In this document: one piece after another, positions 42,584 through 53,368 of the stretch
Layout: each line of letters begins with the position of its first letter
Position numbering within the stretch: the first letter of the stretch is position 1
NCBI GenBank assembly: GCA_923184405.1
Contig: OV299793.1
Coordinates: forward strand, 1,462,028-1,526,027
Origin: Neisseria meningitidis
GTDB lineage: Bacteria > Pseudomonadota > Gammaproteobacteria > Burkholderiales > Neisseriaceae
Direction of reading: 5' to 3'
DNA: 64,000 nt
The notes under the pieces: generated by a model
What the model saw: the letters and a program-made list of their open reading frames with translations, nothing else
What the model was told of the DNA's origin: nothing
Databases searched by the model: none
Position numbers and translations under genes: made by a program

Positions 42584-42947
42584 TTACATGGTAAACGTAG
42601 GTCTAGCAAGACGTTAACTGAACGAAGCACACTTCGACTTCGATCCGGCCTTTGACCAGGCAGCTGTGCTTTGTGAATGCCAGCACAACTCCCTTTCAGT
42701 TTGAGGAAGTACGCGCAGGATTAACCCAAAGGACCTTCTGGCTGGCAGGGAAACAGTTTGAGGGAAGTTGAGGATTTCCTACGGCAAGCAAAACATCGTC
42801 CTCGATGGAAAATACGTCGTCGGTCTGCACAAACAGGCCGCCATGTTCCAAAACGGCATATAGGAGCTGTACAGCAGATCCATGTCTTTCAGCTGCAACG
42901 ACATCATTTTTTGCAGCAATACGTAACCCGAACAAAGCACAACTCAC
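42584..42947 (-). pseudogene. pilZ: PilZ domain protein, disrupted
   Basis: PilZ proteins act in type IV pilus assembly; the classical small PilZ often lacks c-di-GMP binding. GTG 42947 overlaps the holB stop. Words in order: KMMSLQLKDMDLLYSSYMPF, EHGGLFVQTDDVFSIEDDVL and KVLWVNPARTSSN, then a stop, and KGVVLAFTKH. Frame changes lie near 42905, 42845 and 42745. The end is placed at TAA 42584, overlapping the tatD start region. The holB-pilZ-tatD order is common in proteobacteria and supports the call. Confidence 0.8.
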
Positions 42948-43918
42948 CCAGTTCTCTTCTTCAATTCCAAATAATTGATGAGCAGATGCTCGATCTGCAT
43001 TTTGACATTTAAAGTATGAAACCGTAGGGGGTAAGCTGTTTGAGCATATCCTCCGCCGCAAATACATCGCTACGGGCCGAAACCGGATGCCGTCTCAGCA
43101 GCCTTCCGTCTTCACAAAAGCGGGATAATAGACGGGTTTCATGTGTTGCCGGCACAATCCCAAATCGACCAGCCATTTCTGCATCCACCAGACAAATACG
43201 GCGAGCGGAAGTTTTTCCTTATCGAAAAGCGCGGCGTAATCCAAAATCTTCAACAACCTCGGTTCTGCCAAAATATCCAACAGTTTAATCCGCAACGCAC
43301 GGACACCGTCCGCCTCATCAAACAACAGCGCGCCCGAATGGAAAGCCGGATGTTCCTCAGGTTCCGCCACACCCCTTTCACGCAGATATGCCAATGCCCT
43401 TCATGCAAAGCGCGGCAAAACCATTTTCCGGCAGCGGCTTTAATGGTCAGTAAAACCTTGTCCGCCGCGTGGCTGACCAGCAAAAAGACCACTTGTGGCG
43501 GAGGCTCTTCCAACACTTTCAACAAACTGTTGGCGGCCTGATATTCATACTTTCCGCAGGACGAATCAGAACCACGCGCAAACCGCCCCGTACCGAAGTC
43601 AGGTACACATTATCGATGATTTCCTGACGGCATCGATTTTGATCGGCAACAGGTTGCGCCCGTTTTCGGATTCGTCCGACAAGGGAGAGATTTGTAAAAA
43701 TCCGGATGACTGCCTTTGTTCAAAAATGACAAGAAAAACAAAAGCCCCACAGACCGATGATCAGACTTGGGTTTTCACACAACAATGCTTGACGCCGCAA
43801 AGCGGGCAAACCCAGCTTTCCCCATATCCCTTTTGCCGGCAAACAGCCATGCATTGGGACGGCGCTCCCAATGTTCCGCAATCTACCGCCATTGCTCATT
43901 ATGCCACGGATAAATCAT
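42944..43918 (-). pseudogene. holB: DNA polymerase III delta' subunit, disrupted
   Basis: HolB is part of the clamp loader. ATG 43918 reads MIYPWHNEQWR and a TAG at 43885-43883 (Gln expected), then HWERRPNAWLFAGKRDMGK, a P-loop-like region. The middle has VYLTSVRGGLRVVLI, NSLLKVLEEPPPQVVFLLVS and HAADKVL, the classical delta' sequence, then AYLRERGVAEPEEH, RLLKILDYAALFDKEKLPLA and WMQKWLVDLGLCRQHM. It ends LLINYLELKKRTG, TGA 42944, overlapping pilZ. Frame breaks near 43810, 43740, 43640, 43545, 43420 and 43090. Confidence 0.88.
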
Positions 43919-43950
43919 TTCAAACCATCCGTCCGAAATCCATACCTTCA

Positions 43951-45081
43951 TCAGAGCAATTCCAAATCCGGTCCGGAACTTTGCGCCCGCGGCTTCTCAA
44001 CTGAACAGCCAAACGCAAATCATGCGCTGAATCGGCATTTTTCAAAGCATCCTGCAAGGAAATATCGCCTTTTTCATACAATTGGTAAAGGTGTTGGTCG
44101 AACGTCTGTATACCCAGGTAGTGGATTTTTCATCACTTCTTTGACTTCCATGGATGTTGCCGTTGTGAATCAACCTGAAATCACAGCGAATTGAGCAGCA
44201 CCTCGACTGAAGCCACCCTGCCCTTGCCGCAGTCTCGCGGAACGAGGAGATGCGAAACAAACGCCTAAGCGTTGAGCGACAAATCCGTCAGCAATTGTTC
44301 GCGCTGCCTCGGGGAAAAAGTTGATGATGCGGTCGAGTGCCTGATTGGTGCTGTTGGTGTGCAGCGTCGCGATACACAAATGCCCTGTGTCGGCAAAGGC
44401 AAATGGCGTAGTCCATCGCTTCGCGGTCCCGGATTTCGCCGATCAGAATCATCAGCCGGCGCCTGACGCAGCGTGTTTTTCAACGCCGCCATCCAGTCTT
44501 CCGTAACCACGCGGACCTCGCGCTGGGTGATGATGCAGCATTTGTGTTCGTGGACAAACCAGATCGGGTCTTCGATGGTGATCATGTGTCCGAACGAATT
44601 TTCATTGCGGTAATCGATAAGCGAGGCTAGGGAAGTCGATTTGCCTGAGCCAGTGATGCCGACAGAAAATAACCAGCACGCGTTTCTTTCAGCGCAACAT
44701 CCTTCCAAGACAGAATGGCAGGTTCAGGCTTTCAAACTTGGGAATCTTGCTGGTAATCGCACGGAATACCAACGCCGTCGCGCCGCGCTGTATCATCGCA
44801 TTGACGCGGAAGCGGCTGGTGTCCGGCAGACTGATGGCGAAGTTGCACTCGTTGGTCGATGAAAATTCTTCCGCCTGCTTCGCACTCATAATCGAAAGGC
44901 GATTTCCATACACTTTTCCGCCGTCAGCGGTTCGTCCGTGATGCGGGTGATTTTGCCGTCCAGCTTCATTGCGGGCAGGAAATGAGTCGTCACGAACAGG
45001 TCGGAACCTTTGTTTTGGTTCATATGGCGCAGCCATGCGAACAGTTCATTACTTTACGGTCATATTTTCATCGGTAAACAT
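43951..45081 (-). pseudogene. pilU: type IV pilus retraction-type ATPase PilU (PilT2), disrupted
   Basis: PilU is a PilT paralogue that supports pilus retraction. ATG 45081 reads MFTDENMTVK and stops. Next come GSDLFV and MSAKQAEEFSSTNECNFAIS, DTSRFRVNAMIQRGATALVF, then Walker A TGSGKSTSLASLIDYRNENS, HMITIEDPIWFVHEHK (Asp box; Trp for Glu), TQREVRVVTEDWMAALKNTL and the His-box region NQALDRIINFFPE. Frame changes at about 45025, 44910, 44700, 44455, 44390, 44300 and 44130. It ends with GPDLELL-like residues and TGA at 43951. pilU heads the series through grxD. Confidence 0.9.
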
Positions 45082-45134
45082 CCTCGTCCCTAATCTTCAA
45101 ACAATCTGTACCCTCCATTCTACCAAAACCCGCC

Positions 45135-45163
45135 GTGCCGTCTGAAACCGTTTCAGACGGCAC
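45135..45163. repeat. inverted DNA uptake sequences in a divergent promoter region
   Basis: GTGCCGTCTGAAA and TTTCAGACGGCAC form a 13-bp stem with a two-base centre. The flanking genes, pilU (-) and mtnN (+), both start here, so unlike the other hairpins this pair cannot be a terminator for either. Confidence 0.8.
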
Positions 45164-45245
45164 GGACAAAACTCCCCCACTCAATCCTGCCGTGTTAGCG
45201 TGTATAATCAGGCATTCTATCCGAAATTCACAACAGGTCAGCAAT

Positions 45246-45934
45246 ATGTCTTTGAAAACAGTAGCCGTTATCGGCGCAATGGAACAAAAAATCGAGCTTT
45301 GCGCGAGATGATGGAAAATATCAAAGCCGTCTCTTTCAGCAGTTTACCGATTATGAAGCGAATTAGTGGGAAAACGCATGGTGCTTGCATTGAGCGGCAT
45401 CGGCACGTCAACGCGGCGGTTGCAACGGCTGGATTATCCGTGAATTCGCAGCGGACTGCGTCATCAACACCAACAGCGCGGGCGGTTAAGCAAGGGTTTG
45501 AAAGTCGGCGACGTGGTGATTGGCACCGAAACCACACTACGATGTCGATGTAACCGCATTCGGCTATGTTTGGGGACAAGTGCCGCAACTGCCCGCCGTA
45601 TTCGTTTCAGACGACCTCTTGGTCGGCAAGGCAAAACGGGCGGCGCGGACCGTTTGACGCGGCGGTAGAACAAGGTCTGATTGTCAGCGGCGACCACTTC
45701 GTCCACAGCAGCAGAAGGCGTGGCGGAAATCCGCAAGCACTTCCTGAAGTTAAGGCGGTAGAAATGGAAGCGGCGGCAATCGCCCAAACCTGTCATCAGT
45801 TGGAAACGCCTTTCGTCATCATCCGCGCGGTTTCCGATTCGGCAGATGAAAAAGCAGACATCAGCTTTGACGAAGTTTTGAAAAGCGGCGGCAAGTTCTC
45901 AAAAATGGTGGCAGAAATCGTCAAATCTTTATAA
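45246..45934 (+). pseudogene. mtnN: 5'-methylthioadenosine/S-adenosylhomocysteine nucleosidase, disrupted
   Basis: MtnN (Pfs) cleaves MTA and SAH in the methyl cycle and for autoinducer-2 precursors. ATG 45246 reads MSLKTVAVIGAMEQ in shifted frames; then MVLALSGIG, GLKVGDVVIGTET, DVTAFGYVWGQVPQLPA, VEQGLIVSGD, and the substrate segment AVEMEAAAIAQTCHQLETPF, VIIRAVSDSADEKADISFDE. Indels lie near 45275, 45365, 45480, 45530, 45640 and 45710. From 45750 the frame is open to TAA 45932. Confidence 0.9.
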
Positions 45935-46079
45935 AACCTTTGTCAAGTCATGCCAAAACAGCGGCTTTCCGTTAGAATATCGGAGCTATTTCCACGTTGC
46001 GCCCGATATTCGGACACAACACCGTCTGTTCAGGACGGCATTTCCAAAACCCACCGGTCCGACATTCAAAACAACTCTA

Positions 46080-47876
46080 ATGTAAAATATCCAAAATTTC
46101 TCCATCATTACCCATCGACCAAGGCAAATCGACGCTTGCCGACCGGGCAACATCCAATATTGCTGGCGGTTTGGATTTGCGCAAAATGAGTACGCAGGTA
46201 CTCGATTCCATGGACATCGAAAAAGAGCGCGGCATTACCATCAGCAAACCGCCGCGCTCAACTATAAATCGTTCAGCGACGTATGGCAGGTGTATCAACT
46301 TAAGGTGATTGACACGCCAGGACACGTCGACTTCTCTTACGAAGTTTCCGTCCGCTGTCGGCTTGCGAACGCGCGCTTTGGTCGTTGACGCGTCGCAGGA
46401 GCGTGGAAGCGCAAACCGCAGCGAACTGTTACACCGCCAAGTGATTTGGACGTGGACGTGACAGCCCGTTTTGAACAAAATCGACCTGCCAGCCGCCGAC
46501 CCCGAACGCGTGGAGCAGAAGTGAAGACATCATCGGCATCGATGCGGTCGGCGCGGTGCAGTGTTCCGCCAAAAGCGGCATCGGCGTGGAAGACGTTTTG
46601 AAGAAATCGTTGCCAAAATCCTGCGCCGACCAGCGATGAAAACGCGCCGCTGCAAGCCGTGATTGTCGATTCGTGGTTTGACAACTACGTCGGCGTGGTC
46701 ATGCTGATTCGAGTGAAAAACGGCACCATCAAACTGAAAGACAAAGTGCGCTTTATCAGCACCAAGGCGGAAACGGCAGGTTGAGCAGTTGAGCGTATTC
46801 ACACCGAAATCGGTTCAAAAACAAGAACTCAAAGTTGACAGAAGTGGGCTTTTTGATTAATGGCGTAAAAGAATTGGGTCAGGCGAAAGTCGGCGATACG
46901 GTTACACTGTTGCCAACCCTGCCACTGAGCCGCTGCCCGGCTTACAAGAAGTACAGCTCAAGCAACTCCCCGAGACTTTATCCCGTGGAAAAGCCACGAC
47001 TACGAAGCCTTGCGCGACGCTTCTTGGAAAAAATGGAGCTTAACGACGCTTCGTTGAAATTCGAGCCTGAAGTTTCCCAAGCATTGGACTCCGGCTTCCG
47101 TTGCGGCTTCTTGGGTCTGTCGCACTTGGAAATCGTGCAGGTGAACGCTTGGAGCGCGAGTCCGATAGCGGATTTGATTACCACCGCGCCGACGGTGGTT
47201 TACGAAGTCGTGTTGAAAAGCGGCGAAAAAATCGAAGTTGAAAACCCGTCCAAACTGCCCGACATCGGCAGCATCGAAACCATACTGAGCCGATGATTAC
47301 CGCGAACATCCTTGTGCCGCAAGAATACGTCGGCAACGACGTGACTTTGTAAAACCAAAAGCGCGGCGTTCAGGTCAATATGCAGTACATGGGCCGCCAA
47401 GTCATGCTGACTTACGATTTGCCCATGAACGAAGTCGTCATGGACTTCTTCGACAAACTCAAATCCACTTCGCGCGGTTATGCTTCGTTGGACTACCATT
47501 TCAAAGAGTTCCAACCGTCTGAGTTGATTAAGCTGGATATTATGGTCAACGGCGAAAAAGTCGATGCATTAAGACTGATTGTGCACCATCAAAGCGCGGT
47601 TCACCGGGCCGCGAGCTGGCATCAAAAATGCGCGAGCTGATTCCGCGCCAAATGTTACATCGCCGTACAAGCCGCCATCGGCAGACAGATTAACGCCCAC
47701 AAAAACGTCAAAGCCCTGCGTAAAAACGTTTTGGCGAAATGTTACAACAGCGATATTACGCGTAAGAAAAACTGCTTGAAAAACAAAAGGCAGGTAAACG
47801 CCGTATGAAACAAGTGGGCAACCTGCAAATTCCGCAAAGCGCGTTCTTGGCAATTTTGCAGGTGAGCGACAAAACC
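46080..47876 (+). pseudogene. lepA: elongation factor 4 (LepA), disrupted
   Basis: LepA is a ribosome-bound GTPase. ATG 46080 is followed by TAA (AAA expected), then NIQNFS. The G1 loop is scrambled near 46110, although GKST is nearly readable; KERGITI, the G3 block DTPGHVDFSYEVS and G4 LNKIDL follow in changing frames. Domain IV-type sequences: [60 protein letters not shown] and [20 protein letters not shown]. The end reads [12 protein letters not shown] and then loses its stop, continuing for about 40 codons. At least a dozen indels. Confidence 0.92.
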
Positions 47877-48016
47877 TCTGGCACACAGGGCGGCGCGTCG
47901 GGAACACCCTCAAACCGCCCTGATTTCAGGGGCACACGCCCGCAAACAAATTTTGCAATTTGCCGCCTTAAAACAGTTGTACAGACAGGCGGGTTTTTAA
48001 GCAATAAGGAACAACA
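47877..48016 (+). other. intergenic lepA-lepB, no feature recognised
   Basis: A 140-bp G/C-rich stretch rich in short inverted repeats (for example GGCGG and CCGCC around 47892-47925). I saw no uptake sequence or convincing terminator in it. The broken end of lepA reads through part of it. Confidence 0.35.
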
Positions 48017-49038
48017 ATAAACACAATGCTAATGAAGGACGCGGCAGCCGCAATGTTTGCAAGCGTCATCATTTATTTAAAAAGCAACAAAAAAACTCCG
48101 GAAAACAGTGAATCGATTTCCAGTTAGGAATAAGCCTATATACTGACAGAGGTCAACGAGTTTGCCCCTTTGTCACTGTTCATGAACTTAACCGCACGTA
48201 TTACATGATTATCGTTGTATTGTACGGTACGGCTAGAGGCGCACTCTAAATACCGCCTATAGATCAACCCGAAATCACGGAAATCAGCGACTTCAAAGAA
48301 TATTTCGACCATTCTAGCCAACCATTATGGAATAGTTCCTCACCAGGTCCTTTATTGCCGTATCGTTCCAAATTACATCCAGATCGAAGCGCATGGGCAT
48401 GATAAATGGCGGTTTCAATTTGGCCGGCAAAATTTCCTAAGGCCTGCGCGTACCCGATTTAAGCACTATATCTATTCATGCAGTAAGAATCCAACGGAAA
48501 AATCTCATTATTTTTACATTATCCTATGCAACCAGAGATGAACTACATCAAGCGTATTCTCGGCATTCCAAGCGATGTGGTCGAACATAGGGATAAGATT
48601 CTCACGGTAGACGGCAAACCAACTTCCGAAATTCCAAACGGCACATACCGTTATCCCGACGACAAAGACCATTCCGAAATCCACAATACGGATATGTTCC
48701 ACAGCGGTTTAGACGGCAAATCCTTCAACATTCTGAAAAAAGAAGGACAGCCTGCCATTTCCCTGCCCGTATTGGGCAAATACAACTCCGATATTATGTC
48801 TGAAAACGGATATTCCATAGAGCAAAGCGGTTTGGAACACTGACAATATGCCGACGACGGCAGCGGTTTCGTGTGCAAAGTTCCCGAAGGACGCTATTTC
48901 GCTATGGGCGACAACCGCGACAACAGTGCAGATTCGCGCTACTGGGCATTTGTGGATGACAAGCTGGTTGTCGGCAAGGCAATGTTCATTTTGATGAACT
49001 TCGGCGATTTCGGCAGGGCCGATACGGCAATCCGTTAG
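48017..49038 (+). pseudogene. lepB: signal peptidase I, start codon lost, 5' half degraded
   Basis: LepB removes signal peptides at the membrane. The expected ATG reads ATA at 48017, after an AAGGAAC site. The first 500 bp, with the two membrane helices and the catalytic SSSM region, are very degraded. From 48535 the periplasmic domain reads MNYIKRILGIPSDVVEH (the lysine-general-base block), PNGTYRYPDDKD and KSFNILKKEGQPAISLPVLG. After a TGA at 48841 (Cys expected) come [20 protein letters not shown] and [13 protein letters not shown], the conserved box E. It ends at TAG 49036. Length of 339 residues is normal for Neisseria. Confidence 0.88.
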
Positions 49039-49053
49039 GTCAGAAAACCAAAA

Positions 49054-49084
49054 ATGCCGTCTGATAAATTGTTTCAGACGGCAT
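49054..49084. terminator. inverted DNA uptake sequences between lepB and the EamA gene
   Basis: ATGCCGTCTGA at 49054 and TTCAGACGGCAT at 49073-49084; the two flanking genes converge here. Confidence 0.8.
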
Positions 49085-49297
49085 TTGATATTCATCACTT
49101 TTGAAATGCGGATATAACATTGTCGGATTTTCATACCTGTAGTGAATTCTTTTTGAATCTGGACATGGCGCCGAGCTGCAGACAGCACAAATAGTACGGC
49201 AAGCCGCGCCGTCGCTGTGCCGGTTTATCTTTAATTCACTATACCAGTCCAATCGTACGCAGGTTTGCCACGGCAGAAAATCTGATGCCGGACGGAG
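49085..49297. other. intergenic lepB-EamA, no gene
   Basis: About 210 bp with no open frame of note. The string TTAATTCACTATA at 49232-49244 resembles the end of a Correia element but nothing else of one is visible next to it. Confidence 0.35.
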
Positions 49298-50260
49298 TCA
49301 AGACTCAGACTGCTGTTTCAGCGAACCGAGGTAAATTGCCGAAAGCGTCAGCGCCACCCTGCCCACTGCACGCCTTCAATCGGTTTGCCCAACCCGAAAT
49401 AATCGATGAACAGGGCGGCAACCGGTTCGGACAAAAGCAGCAGCCCCGTCAGCGACAGCGAAAGCAGCGGAATCGCATAGGCAACCATCGCCCACGCGAA
49501 GCACTGCATCACCACGCCGTACACAAGCACCAAACCCGCATCTTTCCAAGTCGTCGGATAAAGCGCGCCGCCATCCATCAGCAATGCCGGAACAACCAGC
49601 GATACCGCGCCGCCCAAACTCAAAATCATCATTGAAGGGAAAAGCGCCACCGTCTCGATTTCATGGGTTTTGCGGACGAACACCATCGACAGGGCGAGCA
49701 TCAGTCCCGATACCAAACCGCTGACGAATCCCCAAACCGCATTACCGTTGTAGCCGAATTCCGCACCAGCAATCATCGCCACGCCAACAACTGCCGATAT
49801 TAAGCCTGCCTTTTTCAGCCCGCTCAAACGCTCGCCGAAAAGAAAACACCGATTGCCGACAAGAAAAAGATTTGCAGGCTGTTGAGCAGGGTGGAAATAC
49901 CCGGCCCGACCGCGTGTATGCTTTCGTGCCACAACGCCAAATCGAAAGCGAGAAACACGCCCGCCGTCAGGGCATATCGGACGGTTTTCCTGTTTTTGGG
50001 AATTTTTGCCTGAAAACCGTGCTAAAAACCAAAATACGAACACCGAAATCAGCAACCGCCAAAATGCGATTGCATACGAACCGACGGGGACGGATCTGAC
50101 AATCAGACTGCCCGGACCGAACACCACGCAACCCAGCACCAGCAATGGTGCGGCATATTTTTGCCGTTACCGACCACAATATCCCTCCCTTCCCCATACG
50201 GCTGCCGCGCCGACGGCAAGAATGCCGCCATTCCGAAAATATGCCGTCTGAAGCCCAAAG
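49298..50260 (-). pseudogene. EamA/DMT-family membrane transporter, disrupted
   Basis: An inner-membrane carrier of the drug/metabolite transporter superfamily with about ten helices. The readable order is PLLVLGCVVFGPGSLIVRSV, SYAIAFWRLLISVFVFWFLA, then after a broken stretch (49870-50000) a second EamA repeat: GLISAVVGVAMIAGAEFGYN, GFVSGLVSGLMLALSMVFVR, LFPSMMILSLGGAVSLVVPA and SLTGLLLLSEPVAALFIDYF. The last helix LTLSAIYLGSLKQQ is in a shifted frame with TGA at 49298. The start is not resolved and lies between about 50145 and 50260. Substrate unknown. Confidence 0.82.
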
Positions 50261-50351
50261 CCCCGGCTGCACCCGGACAAACGGCTGATTTTACGGGCAG
50301 GCCGACTATTTTCCGTTGGGGCAAAAACCGTCCTGCCGGATAAAACCAGAA

Positions 50352-50506
50352 TATAGTAGATTAACAAAAACCAGTACAGCGTTGCCTCGCCTTAGCTCAA
50401 AGAGAACGATTCTCTAAGGTGCTGAAGCACCAAGTGAATCGGTTCCGTACTATTTGTACTGTCAGCGGCTTCGTTGCCTTGTCCTGATTTTTGTTAATCC
50501 ACTATA
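50352..50506. mobile_element. Correia repeat enclosed element, full length (155 bp)
   Basis: TATAGTAGATTAACAAAAAC at one end and TTGTTAATCCACTATA at the other, with the same internal GAGAACGATTCTC and GGTGCTGAAGCACC as the copy at 27559. It lies between cysK (ending 50659) and the EamA gene on the minus strand. Confidence 0.93.
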
Positions 50507-50658
50507 AAAAATATTTCCCTCAAGCAATACGACGGCACCAACACCTGATTAAAACACAACCGGTGTTTTCGGCATATACGCAAAAACGCATTTTCCGGCA
50601 CGGCGTTACACCGATACCGAAAAATGCGTCTGAATGTTTCGACAATCCGATTAAAGCA
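50507..50658. other. intergenic 3' of cysK, no gene
   Basis: About 150 bp between the Correia element and the cysK stop. No frame, hairpin or other element was recognised. Confidence 0.35.
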
Positions 50659-51588
50659 TTATGCCAAATCTGCAAAAAGTGGCGTAGAGAGATAGCGTTC
50701 GCCATAAGAAGGCAGCAACACGACTATCAGCTTGCCTTCGTTTTCAGGCTGTTTGGCAAGCTGCAACACACTCCAAACCGCCGCACCGGAAGAAATACCC
50801 ACCAAAATGCCTTCTTTTTCCGCTATTGCGCGGGCGGTTTCAAAAGCCGCTTCGTTCGACACTTTGGTAATGCTGTCGTAAATTTTGGTATTCAAAACGG
50901 TCGGAATAAAGCCTGCGCCGATGCCTTGAATCGGGTGCGGGCCTTTTCGCCGCCGCTCAATACGGGTGAAGCTTCAGGCTCGACGGCAACCACTTTAACT
51001 TCGGGTTTGTATTTTTCAACACTTCGCCCACGCCGATAATCGTACCGCCCGTGCCGACGCAAACAACGAAGACATCGACTTTGCCGTCCGTATCCCGCCA
51101 AATTTCCTCGGCGGTTGTTTTGCGGTGGACTTCGGGGTTTGCCTCATTGTCGAACTGGCGCGGCATAAAATAAGTGTCGGGATGCGCGTCCACCAAGGAT
51201 TTCGCTTTGGCAATCGCGCCCGCCATACCTTCGGCGGCAGGGGTCAGAATCAGCTCCGCACCAAACGCGCGCAACAGCATTTTGCGCTCCTTACTCATGC
51301 TTTCCGGCATGGTAATCGCCAGCTTGTAGCCGCGTGCGGCACATACCATTGCCAAACCGACACCCGTATTGCCGCTGGTTGCTTCGACAATGACGGTGTT
51401 TTTGTTGATTTTGCCCGCTTTTTCGGCACCTCGATCATTGCTTCGGCAATGCGGTCTTTGACGCTGCTGCCTGGATTGAAAAATTCCAGTTTCACGGCAA
51501 CCTCCGCCTTCAAACCTTCGGTCAGACGGTTCAGTTTGACCAAAGGCGTGTTGCCGATTAGTTCGGTGATGCTGTTTGCAATTTTCAT
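50659..51588 (-). pseudogene. cysK: cysteine synthase A, several frameshifts
   Basis: CysK makes cysteine from O-acetylserine and sulfide. From ATG 51588 (CAGGAG site): [20 protein letters not shown], then the PLP-lysine block [38 protein letters not shown], the phosphate-loop GTGGTI and [20 protein letters not shown], ending with [16 protein letters not shown] at 50659. Single-base losses lie near 51425, 51015 and 50935, and another in the 50890s, all with clean sequence on either side. Length of 310 residues is normal. Confidence 0.95.
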
Positions 51589-51781
51589 CTTCTGCTCCTG
51601 AATAATAAGGTTTCGACAGTAAGGCGCAATCCCCATAGGCATCCTGTCCGATTGCAGGGGATTTGCGCCGAAACATAAACAAATTTCGGATATGGCTTTA
51701 TCCTAAACCTATGCCGCCTAAAAAACCAATATCCAAAATTTCTTTCTTTATAACTTTTTGTTCCGATACGGCCGCACCGTA

Positions 51782-52382
51782 TTATCTTCCAATTTCTGAA
51801 AGCAGCAGCACCAGTACCGAGACCTGCATCAACGCTGCCGTCAACCCGCCGAGTCGCAGCTGCGAGCCGCCGAACGTTGACGGCGGCTGCCAGTCTATAC
51901 CGCAGCGGTGGACATAGGCAACCGCCATCAGCACAAACTGCAACACGAACCAATAAACTTGCTTCAGCGCATAAAGTTTGAGAAAAGCCGCAAACACAAA
52001 CACTTGAACCGTTCCCGAAAAGCAATAATGCACCAACGCACATATTCCGACAAAGCAAGCGTCATCGATACATTACTGACGGCAAACAGCCCGAGCAGCG
52101 GATGTTCGGGGTCTGCCTGCCATCCGTTTCCATCCGTTTTCCGGTTCCAATGCCCGATGAAAAAAATATGCTGCCCAAAGTCAGGTAAAAATGGGGATGA
52201 ACAAGGGCGCGGCGCGGGTCATTCCTCATATGCCGGGCATCAGCTTTGCCCCCAAACCGATATGCCCAGCCACAGCATAATACTCGCCCAAAACCATTGC
52301 AACATTCCTGCGCGGAATATCAGAAACAGAAAAACCGCCGCATACAGTAAGGCAGACAAAAATCCAAATGCAGCAAAATCAT
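51782..52382 (-). pseudogene. inner-membrane protein of unknown function, disrupted
   Basis: ATG 52382 overlaps the dapF stop (ATGA). The reading is MILLHLDF, then YAAVFLFLIFRAGMLQWFW, SIMLWLGISVW, PLFIPIFT, PLLGLFAVSNVSMTLALSEY and VRWCIIAF, VFVFAAFLKLYALKQVYWFV, LQFVLMAVAYVHRCG and SQLRLGGLTAALMQVSVLVL. It has at least five hydrophobic segments in about 200 residues. I do not recognise the family. One T is missing near 52360, with further breaks near 52250, 52150 and 52010. The overlap indicates translational coupling with dapF. Confidence 0.6.
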
Positions 52383-53228
52383 GAATACGCCAACTCGCCT
52401 TCAAACACCGCTTCCGCAGGGCCGATCATCATCACATCGCCGCCGCAGGCCCATTCGATATATAAAGTCCCGCCCGGCAAAATCACTTCTACCGTTTTCC
52501 CTTCATCCAACAACCCCGGACGGATACCCGCCACCACAGCCGCACACGCGCCCGTACCGCACGCTTGGGTTTCGCCCACGCCGCGCTCGAACACGCGCAA
52601 ACGAATCGCGGTTCGGCTGACAATCTGCATAAAGCCGACGTTGACGCGTTCGGGAAACTGCCTGTGCGGTTCGATAAGCGAACCGGTTTCGCGCACCGGC
52701 GCGCATTCTACGTCATCGACCACAATCACCGCATGGGGGTTGCCCATATTGACGCAGCTGACAGGCTGAATGCCGGATTCGAGATGCACCCCGTAAATAC
52801 AGGCATCATCCCCCTCGCCCAATTCGGGGACAAACGGTATTTCAGACGGCATAAACTTCGGTTTGCCCATATTGACCGTAACCATGCCGTTATCGGACAA
52901 TTTCGGAAAAATAACGCCATTTGCCGTTTCAACACAAATTTCTTTCTTATCGGTCAAACCCTTGTCTGCAACAAAACGGGCAAAACAACGCGCTCCGTTG
53001 CCGCATTGCCTGACCTCGCTGCCGTCGGCATTGAAAATACGGTAACGGAAATCCACGCCTTCGGTTTCCGAACGCCCGACCACCAAAAGCTGGTCGAAGC
53101 CCACGCCCCGGAAGCGGTCCGCCCATGCCGCAATCGGCGCGTCCTCGGGGTAAAATCCTGACTGACCGCGTCAATCACCATAAAATCGCTGCCCAAACCT
53201 GCATTTTGGTAAATTTCAACGTGTTCAT
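52379..53228 (-). pseudogene. dapF: diaminopimelate epimerase, N-terminus frameshifted
   Basis: DapF converts LL- to meso-diaminopimelate for lysine and peptidoglycan. ATG 53228 reads MNTLKFTKM and then loses frame (lesions near 53205, 53195, 53155 and 53110). From 53104 it is open: [20 protein letters not shown], the first catalytic cysteine in [13 protein letters not shown], and the second in [20 protein letters not shown]. It ends [11 protein letters not shown] at TGA 52379. Both catalytic cysteines are present. Normal length of 283 residues. An uptake sequence lies inside it (52841-52852). Confidence 0.93.
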
Positions 53229-53368
53229 ATTGTTCCGAAATCCCGTATCGTCTGTAGCTACTGAATCCGAAATCGCCCGCACCGAAGGGAAATGCTACCA
53301 TCTCCCGCCGCCTGAGGATTAAAATCAGCCATTATACTGTTTGTTACCCCCTATAAGAAACACCATGT

